Positions 17,192-26,305 of a DNA stretch of 64,000 nucleotides are shown one piece after another. Numbering within the stretch: the stretch's first letter is position 1; every line of letters starts with the position of its first letter. Location of the stretch: contig NZ_AUIF01000030.1 of NCBI RefSeq assembly GCF_000423565.1, positions 87,535 to 151,534 of the forward strand. The letters run 5' to 3'. Below the pieces are notes generated by a model. It saw nothing but the letters and a program-made list of their open reading frames with translations. It ran no database searches and had not been told where the DNA came from. Both the position numbers and the translations under genes were made by a program. This stretch comes from Runella zeae DSM 19591 (GTDB lineage Bacteria > Bacteroidota > Bacteroidia > Cytophagales > Spirosomataceae).

Positions 17192-18658
17192 CTAATACCC
17201 TTCCGTTTGTTTCAATAAATTATTGTTTCCTAAAACAGTGGTATTGAGTGGCCAAAACAGGGGTGTTTTTTTACCTACTAAGTTAGGCACAAGTGTATAA
17301 ACATCAATAGTGCCGCCTTTATGAAATCTAACAAGGTCGTACCAACGTTTGTTTTCAAAAAACAATTCGCGTCCGCGTTCGTCCAAAATCTCTTTTTCGA
17401 GGGCTTTTCCACTTCCGTTATACTCGCTAAGACCAGCCCGCGCTTTTACTTTGTTAAGATTGGTAAGTGCTTGTGCCGTATTTCCTAAAGCGGCATAGGC
17501 TTCGGCTTTCATGAGCAATAAATCGGCCAAACGGAAAATGATGATTTCATTGTCAGAAACGCGGTCGTCGGTATATTTGGTGCCCGAATATTTCGTAATC
17601 CACGCTACTTTTGGCCCCGTGCTTTGTCTTTCTACAATCCAAGTAAAGGGGATGCGCTTGTCTTTGGGATTGGCGGCAAACAAAGCCCTTGACAGCGGAC
17701 TAATCTGGTAAGCTCCTTGACCCGTAGCAGCAGTTTGGGTAAAAGGAATGCTGTCGAGGTTGAGTGCGCCTTGAATGATAGCCAAAAAAGGAAGCGCATT
17801 GACGCCGTAATTACCGCCTGTTTCGTCGCGACTAAAAAAGGCCGAAAGAATGATTTCGGGATTGGAAGTAGCCCGAAGCGCCGTTACGTTTTTGAAGTCG
17901 GCATTGAGCGATACGCCCGTAGCTTCTACTTCTGTGATAGCCGCAATCGCATCGTTGAAATCCTGTGCGCCACCGCCGAGTACCTTTCCGCTCCAAAGCT
18001 TGGCCTCTGCTTTGAGTGCTTGCACTGCTCCGTAAGAAAAACGATACTTGCTTGGGTAAGACGTGGTCGAAAAGCCACTAATACCTTTGTACTGCTGAAT
18101 TGCCATGTCCAAATCGGCTTGGATTTGTTTCATCACATCAGCTGATGAGGCACGGGGCAGCAAGGGTACATTTTCGTCTACTACGGCTTGGAGCATTAGA
18201 GGCGTATCACCAATAATACGGGTCAGGTGAAAATAAAAATAGGCTCTTAGGGCATAGGTTTCGGCCAAAATCCTCTTTTTGAGGTCGGGATTATTGGCAA
18301 AAGGAAAACTTTCGATTTTTAGCAAAAGTAAGTTACAATGCCCAATAGCACGGTACCAATCGTTGTAATTGACGGCTCCCGAAGTAGCAGTGATATTTTG
18401 TGACCAAGCTACTCCAAAACGAGAGTTGGAGGCGGCAACCAATTCTTCGCCTCTCTCCATGCCATAGGTGACGTTGTTGGAGAAAGTGCGCATAAAGGTA
18501 TAAATACCCGTGAGATAAGGTTCAAAGTCACCTTCATTCTGGAAATATACTTCTTCGGTAATGCTCGATTGGGGCTTGACATTCAACAAGCTATCACAAC
18601 TTGTGAGGCTCGATGCCGCTATCAAGAAGGGAACGATGTATAGGATTGTCTTTTTCAT
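17192..18658 (-). CDS. SusD/RagB-family glycan-binding lipoprotein
   Basis: 488 residues. The lipoprotein signal ends in SSLTSC (Cys21). The SusD TPR-like fold is indicated by the conserved YFQNEGDFEPYLTGIYTFMR region near 40-60, AETYALRAYFYFHLTRIIGDTPLML near 125-150, and the C-terminal FRLADLLLMKAEAYAALG and LDERGRELFFENKRWYDLVRF motifs. SusD-like proteins sit over the SusC channel and capture glycans at the cell surface. The gene follows susC by 26 bases. The substrate is probably a sialylated oligosaccharide, inferred from the operon. Confidence 0.93.
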   Translation of the reverse strand: MKKTILYIVPFLIAASSLTSCDSLLNVKPQSSITEEVYFQNEGDFEPYLTGIYTFMRTFSNNVTYGMERGEELVAASNSRFGVAWSQNITATSGAVNYNDWYRAIGHCNLLLLKIESFPFANNPDLKKRILAETYALRAYFYFHLTRIIGDTPLMLQAVVDENVPLLPRASSADVMKQIQADLDMAIQQYKGISGFSTTSYPSKYRFSYGAVQALKAEAKLWSGKVLGGGAQDFNDAIAAITEVEATGVSLNADFKNVTALRATSNPEIILSAFFSRDETGGNYGVNALPFLAIIQGALNLDSIPFTQTAATGQGAYQISPLSRALFAANPKDKRIPFTWIVERQSTGPKVAWITKYSGTKYTDDRVSDNEIIIFRLADLLLMKAEAYAALGNTAQALTNLNKVKARAGLSEYNGSGKALEKEILDERGRELFFENKRWYDLVRFHKGGTIDVYTLVPNLVGKKTPLFWPLNTTVLGNNNLLKQTEGY

Positions 18659-18684
18659 TTTTTTGAAATCAAGGTTTTGATTGT

Positions 18685-21600
18685 CTAAAATCTTATGGTC
18701 GTGCCCAAAGAAAATTGTCTTGGGCGCGGATAACCGATGGCGTCAAAACCCGTATAAGTTTCGGGATTGATACCTTTGTACTTGGTCAGGTAGCCAAGAT
18801 TAAAAACACTAGCAAATACATTTACGCTTTGGAGGTGAATTTTTTGGAGCCAAATCCGTGGAAGATCATAACTGAGCGAAACCTCACGAAAAGCCAAAAA
18901 GTCGCCTTTTTCAATCATGGTTGATACGTCCGAGGCATAGCTGTTGTTGTTGCCGAGCGTCGCTGAGCGCAAGTAGTTACGTTGACCAAAATCAAAATCA
19001 GCAAATGAAAAACGAGCGTATGTTTTGCCTACGTCACCGGGTTTTTGCCAAATATCAGGGCCAATCGCCTGCATAGGAGCACCTTCGTTGAAAGCCCGAC
19101 CTTGACCCAACGAACGAGCCAACGCGCCATTGCTGATGATGTGACCCAGGGCATAATCGACCGCGATTTTGAGAGACAAAGATTTGTAAGACAGCATATT
19201 TTGCATCCCGCCGATTTTGTCGGGGTTGCGGTAGCCCATGAATACTTGGTCTTTGGTGTCAATCACGCCGTCGTTGTTGATGTCGGCAAAAATGAAATCT
19301 CCCGCGTGTTTTTTAGTGGCAATTCCCGAGGGTGAAGCAAGGTTGTCTTTCTTCGTGGCATTCCAAGCATTGGCTTCTTCTTCGGTGGCAAATACCCCCA
19401 AGACTTGATACGCGTACAAACCATAGGGGCGTTCGCCTTCGGCCAAGCCACCTGCGTCGATTTCTTGCTGAGTAGCAGGGTCATATACGCGGTCTCCACC
19501 TTGGCGGTTTTTGAGGCGGCCATTGTCAGGCAGTTTGATGACGGTGGTGCGGTTGAGAGCAAAAGAAAAATTAGTACGCCACGAGAAGTCACCTTTTTTC
19601 AAAATAGTAGCCCCAATTTCGACTTCTACACCTCGGTTTCTTAGAGTTCCGTTGTTGTAAACAATCGACGGGAAAGGCGCTTCTGAAGGTAGGGGTTTGG
19701 AAGCAAGTCGGTTTTTGGTCATTTTGTTATAAAAATCGACCGTTAGCGTTACACGGTCGTTAAACAAGCCTGCATCAAGGGCCAAATCGGTGGTTTCGGT
19801 CGATTCCCATCTGAGGTTAGGATTGGAGAGATTGCTCCGCAAAATCCCCGAACCCAGCGCGTAGGTTTGGGCCGAATAGCCGCCGTACGTATCGGTAATG
19901 CTCAAATCGCTCGAACCTGCTTGCCCCCAGCTTGCCCGTAATTTAAGCATACTAACAGGGCTGAAACGCCAGAAGTTTTCTTTATGGATATTCCAACCTA
20001 CGGATGCAGAAGGAAATAAAGCGTACTTGTTTTGGGGGGCAAAGTTGGAAAACCCATCATAGCGAAGTGCGCCACTGAGGAGGTATTTGCTATTGTAATC
20101 GTAAATAAATTGACCAAAATAACTAGCCGAGCGCGATTCTCCTAGCGTAGTACGGAAGTCGGTGACATTGGTATTCACTACCCCATTGATGACCGTCGTG
20201 GTAGGTTCGTTGATGGTATAAATATAATCGTTGGTTGCCCGTTGCGAACCGATATTGATGACATTGTTGGTAGACCTTGTGAAGTTAAAACCTGCCAAAA
20301 GGGTGAAGTTGTGCCTATCTTTCACACTAAAGTCATACTGCAAGATTTGGTCAATCATGAGTTGACGAGAATTGTCGATATTTTCGTTTTTCTGGCGTTG
20401 GGTAGGGGGCTGAATCTCCGCCGCAGGTGTGCCTTTGCGCATAAACATATACCGATAATCCTGAATCAGGTACGAAAACGAGGGTTTAAAATGCAGTCCT
20501 TTGATGAGCTCCCAATCTCCCGCCACGCGCGAGACAATCCGCTCAGTAGATACCCGAAGGTCGTCGTATTGGAGGGTGTGAAAGCGATTACGGGTGGAGT
20601 AGTTTTCGCCCGGCATGGGGTTACCATCGTCTTTAAACAAGCGAATCAAAGGCGTGATGCGCGTGGCGCGGGTAAGGTCATTTTGAAAAGCTTCGACGTA
20701 GTTGGGCAATACATTTTGATAATTGAGCATGGCGTCGAGTCTAAAACGGTCGCTCACTTTGAAGCCAAAGTTTCCTAAGGCATCGTATCTTTTGTAATTC
20801 GTACCCACAAAAGTTCCTGCTTGGTCGGTGTAGCCAAACGATACGTTGTAATTGGCCTTTTCGCTACCGCCGTCGATTGAGGCATTATGGTTTTGGGTTA
20901 CGCCCGTGTTCCAAAGCAAATCTTGGTAATTGTTGTCGGCATACAGGAGTTTTGTGCCGGGATTGATGGGGTCGTCCATGGTTTTCCAGCCTTTTGCCAA
21001 TAGATTGTTGACGTACTCTTGGCCTTCCACGGCCACGATGTTGTCGTAAAGGGCTGTTAAGTTGATATTGGTGCCGTATTGACCTTTAGCGGTATAAACG
21101 CGCGTCCCTGCCGAAAATCCACCATTGTTCAACAGGTTGTTTTTGTCGAGTGGGTCAAAGGTATTTTTGACCGTTGTACGTGCCAAAGTGAGATACTCGC
21201 TGGCACTGAGGTATTTATAATCGCGCGACATGGTTTCCCAAGTAGTGCGGTGATTGATAGTAACATTGGGACGAGAGTTGAATTTGCCGCCTTTGGTTTT
21301 GATTACAATCACCCCATTGGCACCCCGCGCGCCGTAGATAGCAGTGGCGGCGGCGTCTTTCATGACTTGAAACGACTCTATGTTGTCGGGATTGATGTCA
21401 TTCAAAGACCTAAACACGCCATCTACAATCACCAACGGACTGCTACCGTCGGAAGCACCCACAGCGTTGCCGCCGCTATTGCCCAGCCCTGAGCCATATA
21501 CGTTGAGTTTAGTACCACCCCTGATGATGATGTTGGTGGCACCCGCGCCCGGTTGTCCCGACGAAATAGGAACCGAAACCCCCGCTATTTTGCCTTGCAT

Positions 21601-22035
21601 GGCTTGAACAGGGTTGGGGTTGGTGGTGTTTTTGAGTTCGTCTGGATTGAGTTTCGAAACCGCCGCCGAAGTTTTAGCCCTTGACTGTTGGGTGTAGCCT
21701 ACTACCACTACTTCCCCCAGCGCTTTTACATCTCCTGAGAGCTTTACATCAATGATACTGCGGTCGTTGACGGGAATTTCTTGGGCTTCAAATCCAACCG
21801 AAGAAAAGACAAGGCGACCATTGCGAGGTACACTAAGGCTAAAAGCGCCGTTGACATCGGTCGTAGTTCCGGTGGTAGTACCACGGAGGGCAATGCTCAC
21901 GCCGGGCAGGTTTTCGCCGGTATCTGCCGACTTGACCGTTCCTTTGACGGTAATGTTGGCTACTTGGGCAAAGAGTGGTGCCGTAATCCATAGGCAACAG
22001 CAAGCCCATAACCCAAACAAGTAGTTTAGTTTCAT
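18685..22035 (-). CDS. SusC/RagA-family TonB-dependent receptor
   Basis: 1116 residues. The signal peptide (about 1-23) is followed by a carboxypeptidase-regulatory-like domain (VKGTVKSADTGENLPGVSIALRG, about 28-105), a TonB-box-like segment (EVVVVGY), the plug with IIIRGG near 168 and IYGARGANGVIVIKTK near 230, and a long beta-barrel ending in Phe as outer-membrane barrels do. With its SusD partner it imports oligosaccharides across the outer membrane using TonB energy. First gene of the sialic-acid operon. A promoter and a GntR-type operator lie about 45-90 bases upstream. Confidence 0.95.
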   Translation of the reverse strand: MKLNYLFGLWACCCLWITAPLFAQVANITVKGTVKSADTGENLPGVSIALRGTTTGTTTDVNGAFSLSVPRNGRLVFSSVGFEAQEIPVNDRSIIDVKLSGDVKALGEVVVVGYTQQSRAKTSAAVSKLNPDELKNTTNPNPVQAMQGKIAGVSVPISSGQPGAGATNIIIRGGTKLNVYGSGLGNSGGNAVGASDGSSPLVIVDGVFRSLNDINPDNIESFQVMKDAAATAIYGARGANGVIVIKTKGGKFNSRPNVTINHRTTWETMSRDYKYLSASEYLTLARTTVKNTFDPLDKNNLLNNGGFSAGTRVYTAKGQYGTNINLTALYDNIVAVEGQEYVNNLLAKGWKTMDDPINPGTKLLYADNNYQDLLWNTGVTQNHNASIDGGSEKANYNVSFGYTDQAGTFVGTNYKRYDALGNFGFKVSDRFRLDAMLNYQNVLPNYVEAFQNDLTRATRITPLIRLFKDDGNPMPGENYSTRNRFHTLQYDDLRVSTERIVSRVAGDWELIKGLHFKPSFSYLIQDYRYMFMRKGTPAAEIQPPTQRQKNENIDNSRQLMIDQILQYDFSVKDRHNFTLLAGFNFTRSTNNVINIGSQRATNDYIYTINEPTTTVINGVVNTNVTDFRTTLGESRSASYFGQFIYDYNSKYLLSGALRYDGFSNFAPQNKYALFPSASVGWNIHKENFWRFSPVSMLKLRASWGQAGSSDLSITDTYGGYSAQTYALGSGILRSNLSNPNLRWESTETTDLALDAGLFNDRVTLTVDFYNKMTKNRLASKPLPSEAPFPSIVYNNGTLRNRGVEVEIGATILKKGDFSWRTNFSFALNRTTVIKLPDNGRLKNRQGGDRVYDPATQQEIDAGGLAEGERPYGLYAYQVLGVFATEEEANAWNATKKDNLASPSGIATKKHAGDFIFADINNDGVIDTKDQVFMGYRNPDKIGGMQNMLSYKSLSLKIAVDYALGHIISNGALARSLGQGRAFNEGAPMQAIGPDIWQKPGDVGKTYARFSFADFDFGQRNYLRSATLGNNNSYASDVSTMIEKGDFLAFREVSLSYDLPRIWLQKIHLQSVNVFASVFNLGYLTKYKGINPETYTGFDAIGYPRPRQFSLGTTIRF

Positions 22036-22078
22036 TTTTGGAAAAGGGTTTAGTCGAGTTATAATTAGTATAGTAGTT

Positions 22079-22091
22079 ATGTACTACATAA
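22079..22091. promoter_or_regulatory. GntR/FadR-type operator at the susC promoter
   Basis: TATGTACTACATA has 6-bp half-sites around one base. The core GTA-C-TAC fits the FadR-subfamily consensus (GTM-N-KAC). It lies just downstream of the predicted -7 element, where a bound repressor would block transcription. A 12-bp segment (GTACTACATAAT) recurs in the promoter of the FCD/GntR gene at 34.5 kb. Confidence 0.6.
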
Positions 22092-22094
22092 TTG

Positions 22095-22127
22095 CAAATG
22101 TAAACTACCTTTTACTTTATTTCCAAA
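22095..22127 (-). promoter_or_regulatory. Promoter of the sialic-acid operon
   Basis: On the minus strand, TTTG (22127-22124) and TACATTTG (22102-22095) match the Bacteroidota -33 and -7 elements with a 21-base spacer. The -7 element lies about 60 bases before the susC start codon. Confidence 0.6.
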
Positions 22128-22170
22128 TAATTTTTAAGAAAAAAGTACAAAAACTGTGATTGTGTGGGTA

Positions 22171-22362
22171 TTAGGGGGCTACGGCCAGCACCGCAGGCCA
22201 ATGGGGAGAGGCGGCTGCGGGCAGCATTTTGGGCAAAGCCACCGCTGCTGCCGCTGGAAGTGTGGCAGGGGTTGGGTGGTCGTTTGGCGTGGTATGGGCA
22301 AAGCTCAGCCCGCCCACCCATAGCCCCCAAAACAGGAGCAGGTGCGTAAAATAGCGTTTCAT
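22171..22362 (-). CDS. Short secreted ORF, first of the repeat-associated MKRYFTH family
   Basis: 63 residues. It begins MKRYFTHLLLFWGLWVGGLSFA, a good signal peptide, followed by a Pro/Ala-rich, low-complexity tail. Its first bases (from the start codon through GCGTAAAATAGCG read on the other strand) are shared with the degenerate ORF ends near 25.7 and 30.55 kb, so the reading frame start belongs to the repeated boundary sequence. It may be a truncated remnant of a longer secreted gene. The 56-bp repeat array lies directly upstream on its strand. Function unknown; coding status uncertain. Confidence 0.35.
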   Translation of the reverse strand: MKRYFTHLLLFWGLWVGGLSFAHTTPNDHPTPATLPAAAAVALPKMLPAAASPHWPAVLAVAP

Positions 22363-22400
22363 ATATACGGCGTTATTCTTTCTTTTCTACAGACTTTATC

Positions 22401-22728
22401 AAACTTGGAAAGTCTTGTTGACTGCGATTAGTGGACTTTCCAAGTTGAAACCAACCAAACTTGGAAAGTCTTGTTGACTGCGATTAGCGGACTTTCCAAG
22501 TTGAAATCAACCAAACTTGGAAAGTCTTGCTGACTGCGATTAATGGACTTTCCAAGTTGAAATCAACCAAACTTGGAAAGTCTTGTTGACTGCGATTAGT
22601 GGACTTTCCAAGTTGAAACCAACCAAACTTGGAAAGTCTTGTTGACTGCGATTAGCGGACTTTCCAAGTTGAAATCAACCAAACTTGGAAAGTCTTGATG
22701 ACTGCGATTAATGGACTTTCCAAGTTTT
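22401..22728. repeat. Six tandem 56-bp palindromic repeats
   Basis: Copies start at 22401, 22457, 22513, 22569, 22625 and 22681. Each has 13-bp arms AACTTGGAAAGTC and GACTTTCCAAGTT around a 19-base loop containing GACTGCGATTA. Loop and spacer variants repeat with the pattern 1=4, 2=5 and 3 nearly equal to 6, so a three-unit (168-bp) block seems to have been duplicated. Single copies occur near 25.77 and 30.62 kb and a half copy at 23.68 kb. Confidence 0.9.
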
Positions 22729-22735
22729 CAGAAAG

Positions 22736-23167
22736 CTACAATACACCTCTTACTGCTTTCAAATAGACACCTCGTCCCGTGCGTGTTTGGCCCGGTGCTA
22801 CCGTCAACGATTGAGGACGACCTTCGGGGAGCGTGCGACCCACGTACAAAAACTCTCCCGAAGCTACATTCACAAACAACGACGGCCGCTGAGGAATACT
22901 GTAAGCCCCCAAATACATCAAATTGTAAGGCTGTAACTGCTCTTTTTGTACATCTATCACATACACCGCTGGGGCAAGGTTGGGCAAGTTCCCCTCGGGC
23001 GTGCGACGGTCTTTGGGGATTTCTCCCGCCACCAACGCATTGGCGATTTTTGCTAATTTCTTCTCCTGACGCTCCCCGTCGGTGACGGTATTGAACAACA
23101 CATTTTTCCCACCCTTTTTCCATAGCCCTTTGGTGGTATAGAAAAGGCTATGCTCCAACACTTGCAA
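22736..23167 (-). pseudogene. Orphan C-terminal cassette of the 645-aa secreted protein
   Basis: From TTKGLWK onward the translation is almost identical to the last 135 or so residues of the protein encoded at 23707-25644, and the DNA of about 390 bases differs at only a few positions. The first residues (MQVLEHSLFY) are unrelated and there is no signal peptide. This is a duplicated 3' end separated from the full gene by an immunity-like gene, as expected for a displaced C-terminal module in a recombining toxin locus. It is unlikely to be a working gene by itself. Confidence 0.75.
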
Positions 23168-23197
23168 AGTATCATAAACCTACTATGGGAGAAACAC

Positions 23198-23656
23198 TTA
23201 TTCAAGCATATCTAAAAATTCTAAAAATGAATTAGCAATTAATCGAACGGGGATAAAATTCCTTTCCTCATCTTTTTCTTCTGAAATGTAAATCTTCCCA
23301 AGGTTCTCGCCAGTATGAGAAATGTATATCTTCCATGGACATGTAGTAAAACCGAAAGGGAATAAATATTCTCCATATTCTAATTGCTCTCCAAAAAAAT
23401 CATAGTTTCCTTCAATAGATTTAAACTCTACAATTATACTACCATCATCCAAAGGCCTAATATCCATAACATCACAATTAAGAGGGTACTCTAAATTGAT
23501 TTGAGTTTTAACTAAATCAGCTCCGTTAGCAAATAAATAAAAACTTCTTAATTGAAAAGGTAATTGTACCCCTAACTCCTGTTCGATTTTTGCAATTTCT
23601 GCCTCCATCAAAGGCGGATTACAATTTTTGAAATAGGGCTGAAATAAGGTTTCCAT
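23198..23656 (-). CDS. SMI1/KNR4 (SUKH) family immunity-like protein
   Basis: 152 residues. The SUKH pattern is visible: EAEIAKIEQELGVQLPFQLRSFYLFANGA near 18-47, then the beta strands and a conserved Trp (CPWKIYIS). SUKH proteins are common immunity proteins of contact-dependent and polymorphic toxin systems and protect against a cognate nuclease or deaminase. It lies between the full 645-residue gene and the duplicated 3' cassette, on the same strand, and is richer in A+T than either, so it was probably inserted as part of a toxin-immunity module. The matching toxin is not next to it. Confidence 0.8.
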   Translation of the reverse strand: METLFQPYFKNCNPPLMEAEIAKIEQELGVQLPFQLRSFYLFANGADLVKTQINLEYPLNCDVMDIRPLDDGSIIVEFKSIEGNYDFFGEQLEYGEYLFPFGFTTCPWKIYISHTGENLGKIYISEEKDEERNFIPVRLIANSFLEFLDMLE

Positions 23657-23706
23657 AATTAGTTACAAGGTTTGTTTATTAATGGACTTTCCAAGTTTTC
23701 AGAAAG

Positions 23707-25644
23707 CTACAATACTCCTCTTACTGCTTTCAAATAGACACCTCGTCCCGTGCGTGTTTGGCCCGGTGCTACCGTCAACGATTGAGGACGACCTTCGGGG
23801 AGCGTACGACCCACGTACAAAAACTCTCCCGAAGCTACATTCACAAACAACGACGGCCGCTGAGGAATACTGTAAGCCCCCAAATACATCAAATTGTAAG
23901 GCTGTAACTGCTCTTTTTGTACATCTATCACATACACCGCTGGGGCAAGGTTGGGTAGGTTTCCCTCGGGCGTGCGACGGTCTTTGGGGATTTCTCCCGC
24001 CACCAACGCATTGGCGATTTTTGCTAATTTCTTTTCCTGACGCTCCCCGTCGGTGACGGTATTGAACAACACATTGCTTTCTCCCGCTTTCCATAACCCT
24101 TTGGTGGTGCTCGGAAACTCTCCCGCTAGTTCATAATCAATCACTTGAAAAGGCCGTAAACCCGCCGTGGGGGTCGGCGTAGGTTCATTGATGACAATCG
24201 CCACGCGACCATTGGGCAAGGGGACACATTTGGGTAGGTGCTTGGTGACAGCTGCCCCCGCAAAATGCCGAGTGCGATACACTTTCTTGACGCTGCCGTC
24301 GGCTAGTAGGTGCATGGCTGTGTAAGACTTCCATTCGCCACTTAGGGTGGTCTCCCCTACGATGATGTTTTCTTGGTTGGGCAGCGAAAACAAATACCAA
24401 TCTTGCTCGCAATCATCATTGCCCAGCATTCCACTAAAACCAAACACTACCGGCTTTTTGGTGTCTTCATCGCGGGTCCAGTAGCGTGTGTAGACAATGC
24501 CCGTGGCGTTGATTTTGACGTTGGCAATGGTGTATTTGAAGAGACCTTTGCCGAGCATGATACGCACAATGCTCTCTTGCTCGTTGGACGAAATCGTGAG
24601 CCGACCCGCAGGAGCATACTCATGCTCCAAATGAAAAGCGTGTTTAAAGATTAGCTGACCGTCGTTGGCTATTCTGACCAGCAGGAAGTTGGCATCTTTG
24701 TAGCCTTTCTCGCCCACGGGCAAGCCAAACACATAATCGTTGGCGATGGCCACCCCCGCACTATCGCTACTCGTCCACCCCTTGGCGTAGGACAGGGCGG
24801 AAGTGGTAGCCAAAATGAATTTATTAGCAATCTCGGGGAGTTCGACCGTGCGTATCACTTTGCCAGTGGCATCTACGGTGACAAAAGCGGGGGTACCGCT
24901 CCAACGCAAAACGGTGTAAGTCCCCGCCGCTGCATTGATGATAGGATCACCAATACGATTGAGGGGCAAGCCGCTATCCGCCAACTTGATGAGTTCTTTG
25001 GAACGAGGCTGGGCATATACTTGCTCCCCTGCATAGGGGGCGTAGTAGCCATCGGTGAGGTTGAGGAATGCCCACTGACGACGGTTATCTAGCGACAAAT
25101 CGCTTTGTTGGAAGCGGTGGCCTCGGAATCCTAAAGTGGTGGCGTGGGGCCGCAGGTAGGCGTTGTAATCGACGGCGGTGGAGGCATCGCTCAGGATGCG
25201 ATTGCCAGCCGTGGAGACACCTCCCGTGAGGCTAGTGACATCTAGCAAGCGGTAGGGCAACGAGAGGTTAAGGCCGCTGTTGAGGTTGAACATCACGCTG
25301 GAGGTAGTTTTAAAGCCCGTGGTGGGGTGGTAAGTGATTTCATCGTGACCGGGTAGGGCGTTTAAGCCTTTGGGTAGCCCTTTGGTCTCGACCCCTGGCT
25401 CAAAATAGCCCACGTATTGTTTGAAAACCCCAATCCGCAGCCCTCCTTGGGCATCGGTAGCGAGGTAGGGTATGTGGCCTTTGGTTTTGAGAATCTCCGT
25501 TTTGGCGTTGGCATCGGTCTCAGCGTGAAAAAGCAGTATAGAATCTCGACCCGTGACGCGGGGGCTGTATTGGGCTGCTTCTCGCTGGGCGAGGCTGGCA
25601 AGGGAAATACTACTAAAAATAAATATGTAAATACTCAGACGCAT
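23707..25644 (-). CDS. Secreted 645-aa protein of the module family
   Basis: Signal peptide MRLSIYIFIFSSISLASLAQ. The body is rich in beta strands and aromatic/Gly turns, with motifs such as VYAQPRSKELIKLADSG and WTRDEDTKKPVVFGF. I cannot assign a known domain. The leader (first 33 residues plus upstream DNA) is repeated at 30314-30499, and the last 135 residues (from TTKGLWK) are repeated at 22736-23167. Pieces of the VLFNTVTDGERQEKKL segment also survive as scars at 25885 and 30717. It therefore seems to be the carrier part of a family in which N-terminal leaders and C-terminal cassettes are exchanged. Probably outer-membrane associated or secreted. Confidence 0.7.
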   Translation of the reverse strand: MRLSIYIFIFSSISLASLAQREAAQYSPRVTGRDSILLFHAETDANAKTEILKTKGHIPYLATDAQGGLRIGVFKQYVGYFEPGVETKGLPKGLNALPGHDEITYHPTTGFKTTSSVMFNLNSGLNLSLPYRLLDVTSLTGGVSTAGNRILSDASTAVDYNAYLRPHATTLGFRGHRFQQSDLSLDNRRQWAFLNLTDGYYAPYAGEQVYAQPRSKELIKLADSGLPLNRIGDPIINAAAGTYTVLRWSGTPAFVTVDATGKVIRTVELPEIANKFILATTSALSYAKGWTSSDSAGVAIANDYVFGLPVGEKGYKDANFLLVRIANDGQLIFKHAFHLEHEYAPAGRLTISSNEQESIVRIMLGKGLFKYTIANVKINATGIVYTRYWTRDEDTKKPVVFGFSGMLGNDDCEQDWYLFSLPNQENIIVGETTLSGEWKSYTAMHLLADGSVKKVYRTRHFAGAAVTKHLPKCVPLPNGRVAIVINEPTPTPTAGLRPFQVIDYELAGEFPSTTKGLWKAGESNVLFNTVTDGERQEKKLAKIANALVAGEIPKDRRTPEGNLPNLAPAVYVIDVQKEQLQPYNLMYLGAYSIPQRPSLFVNVASGEFLYVGRTLPEGRPQSLTVAPGQTRTGRGVYLKAVRGVL

Positions 25645-25672
25645 GGATAGAGGGTTTGAGGTAATTGGTTGT

Positions 25673-25885
25673 TTAGGTAAATGGATATTTTAAGTGGGGG
25701 TGCGTAAAATAGCGTTTCATAAATACGGCGTTATGCTTTCTTTTATACTGACTTTCTAAAACTTGGAAAGTCTCGGTGACTGCGTTTAATGGACTTTCTA
25801 AGTTTTTAGATTGCCTTCTCGTTAATTTCTTTTCTTGATGAATGATATTGAACAACACATCACCATGGTCGGTGTCCCATAGCAA
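25673..25885 (-). pseudogene. Scar ORF reading through one palindromic repeat
   Basis: The translation starts DVLFNIIHQEKKL, a decayed copy of VLFNTVTDGERQEKKL from the 645-residue protein, runs in frame through a single 56-bp-type palindrome (25760-25804, giving KNLESPLNAVTETFQVLE) and ends MKRYFTHPHLKY. It marks the junction upstream of the 645-residue gene. It is not expected to be functional. Confidence 0.65.
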
Positions 25886-26059
25886 AAATTACGAAATATA
25901 GCCCTTCCGGATTTTGTATTCTGCGTGCAAATGCCATTGATTTTTACGGTTGCTTAGTTGATATTCTAATTTGGTCGAGCCGTTGCAAACGGCTATTTAT
26001 TTGGGGTACGCAGTGTTCTTTGAACACTACGCACAACGGGGGGGGCTTATGTATTTAGT
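25886..26059. other. Boundary region with two hairpins
   Basis: No gene. AGCCGTT-GCA-AACGGCT (25978-25994) and a GTGTTC/GAACAC hairpin (about 26006-26028) occur between the scar and the small immunity gene. A short minus-strand frame (stop near 25890) has no start and no recognisable match. Confidence 0.5.
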
Positions 26060-26305
26060 TTACCAATCTAGTTCACCTTTTTCTTTCAAACTATATTGTA
26101 ATGCAGCAAGCCCGTAACCTAAATTAAAAATATCAGAAGGAGAATATTTTGAAACTTTTATTGTACAAAACTCTACTTCATCATCTATGATTTCTACAAT
26201 TTCAAAATCTGTTTGGTGTTTGGAGTTATAATCTTCTATCTTTCTCCTAAGGTGTTCAGGGAACATAACCATTATGGTAAATTGTAAATAATTATTTGAT
26301 TCCAT
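26060..26305 (-). CDS. Candidate immunity protein for the deaminase toxin
   Basis: 81 residues, acidic, no signal peptide, with the ATG inside the last codons of the toxin gene (14-base overlap). I do not recognise the family. The position directly after the toxin C-terminus, the translational overlap and the small acidic character are typical of cognate immunity proteins of polymorphic toxins. Assignment is by context only. Confidence 0.6.
   Translation of the reverse strand: MESNNYLQFTIMVMFPEHLRRKIEDYNSKHQTDFEIVEIIDDEVEFCTIKVSKYSPSDIFNLGYGLAALQYSLKEKGELDW

Noticed and set aside
22112..22330. 72-residue minus-strand ORF overlapping the MKRYFTH ORF
   Set aside because: Low-complexity composition, no signal peptide; the overlapping frame with a signal peptide and shared start sequence is the better candidate.
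22401..22728. 56-bp tandem array as a CRISPR
   Set aside because: The sequence between the arms is nearly the same in all units, so there are no distinct spacers.
22728..24094. ORFs of about 124-131 residues on both strands over the cassette ends
   Set aside because: They lie in other frames of the duplicated cassette and have no signal peptide or recognisable domain.
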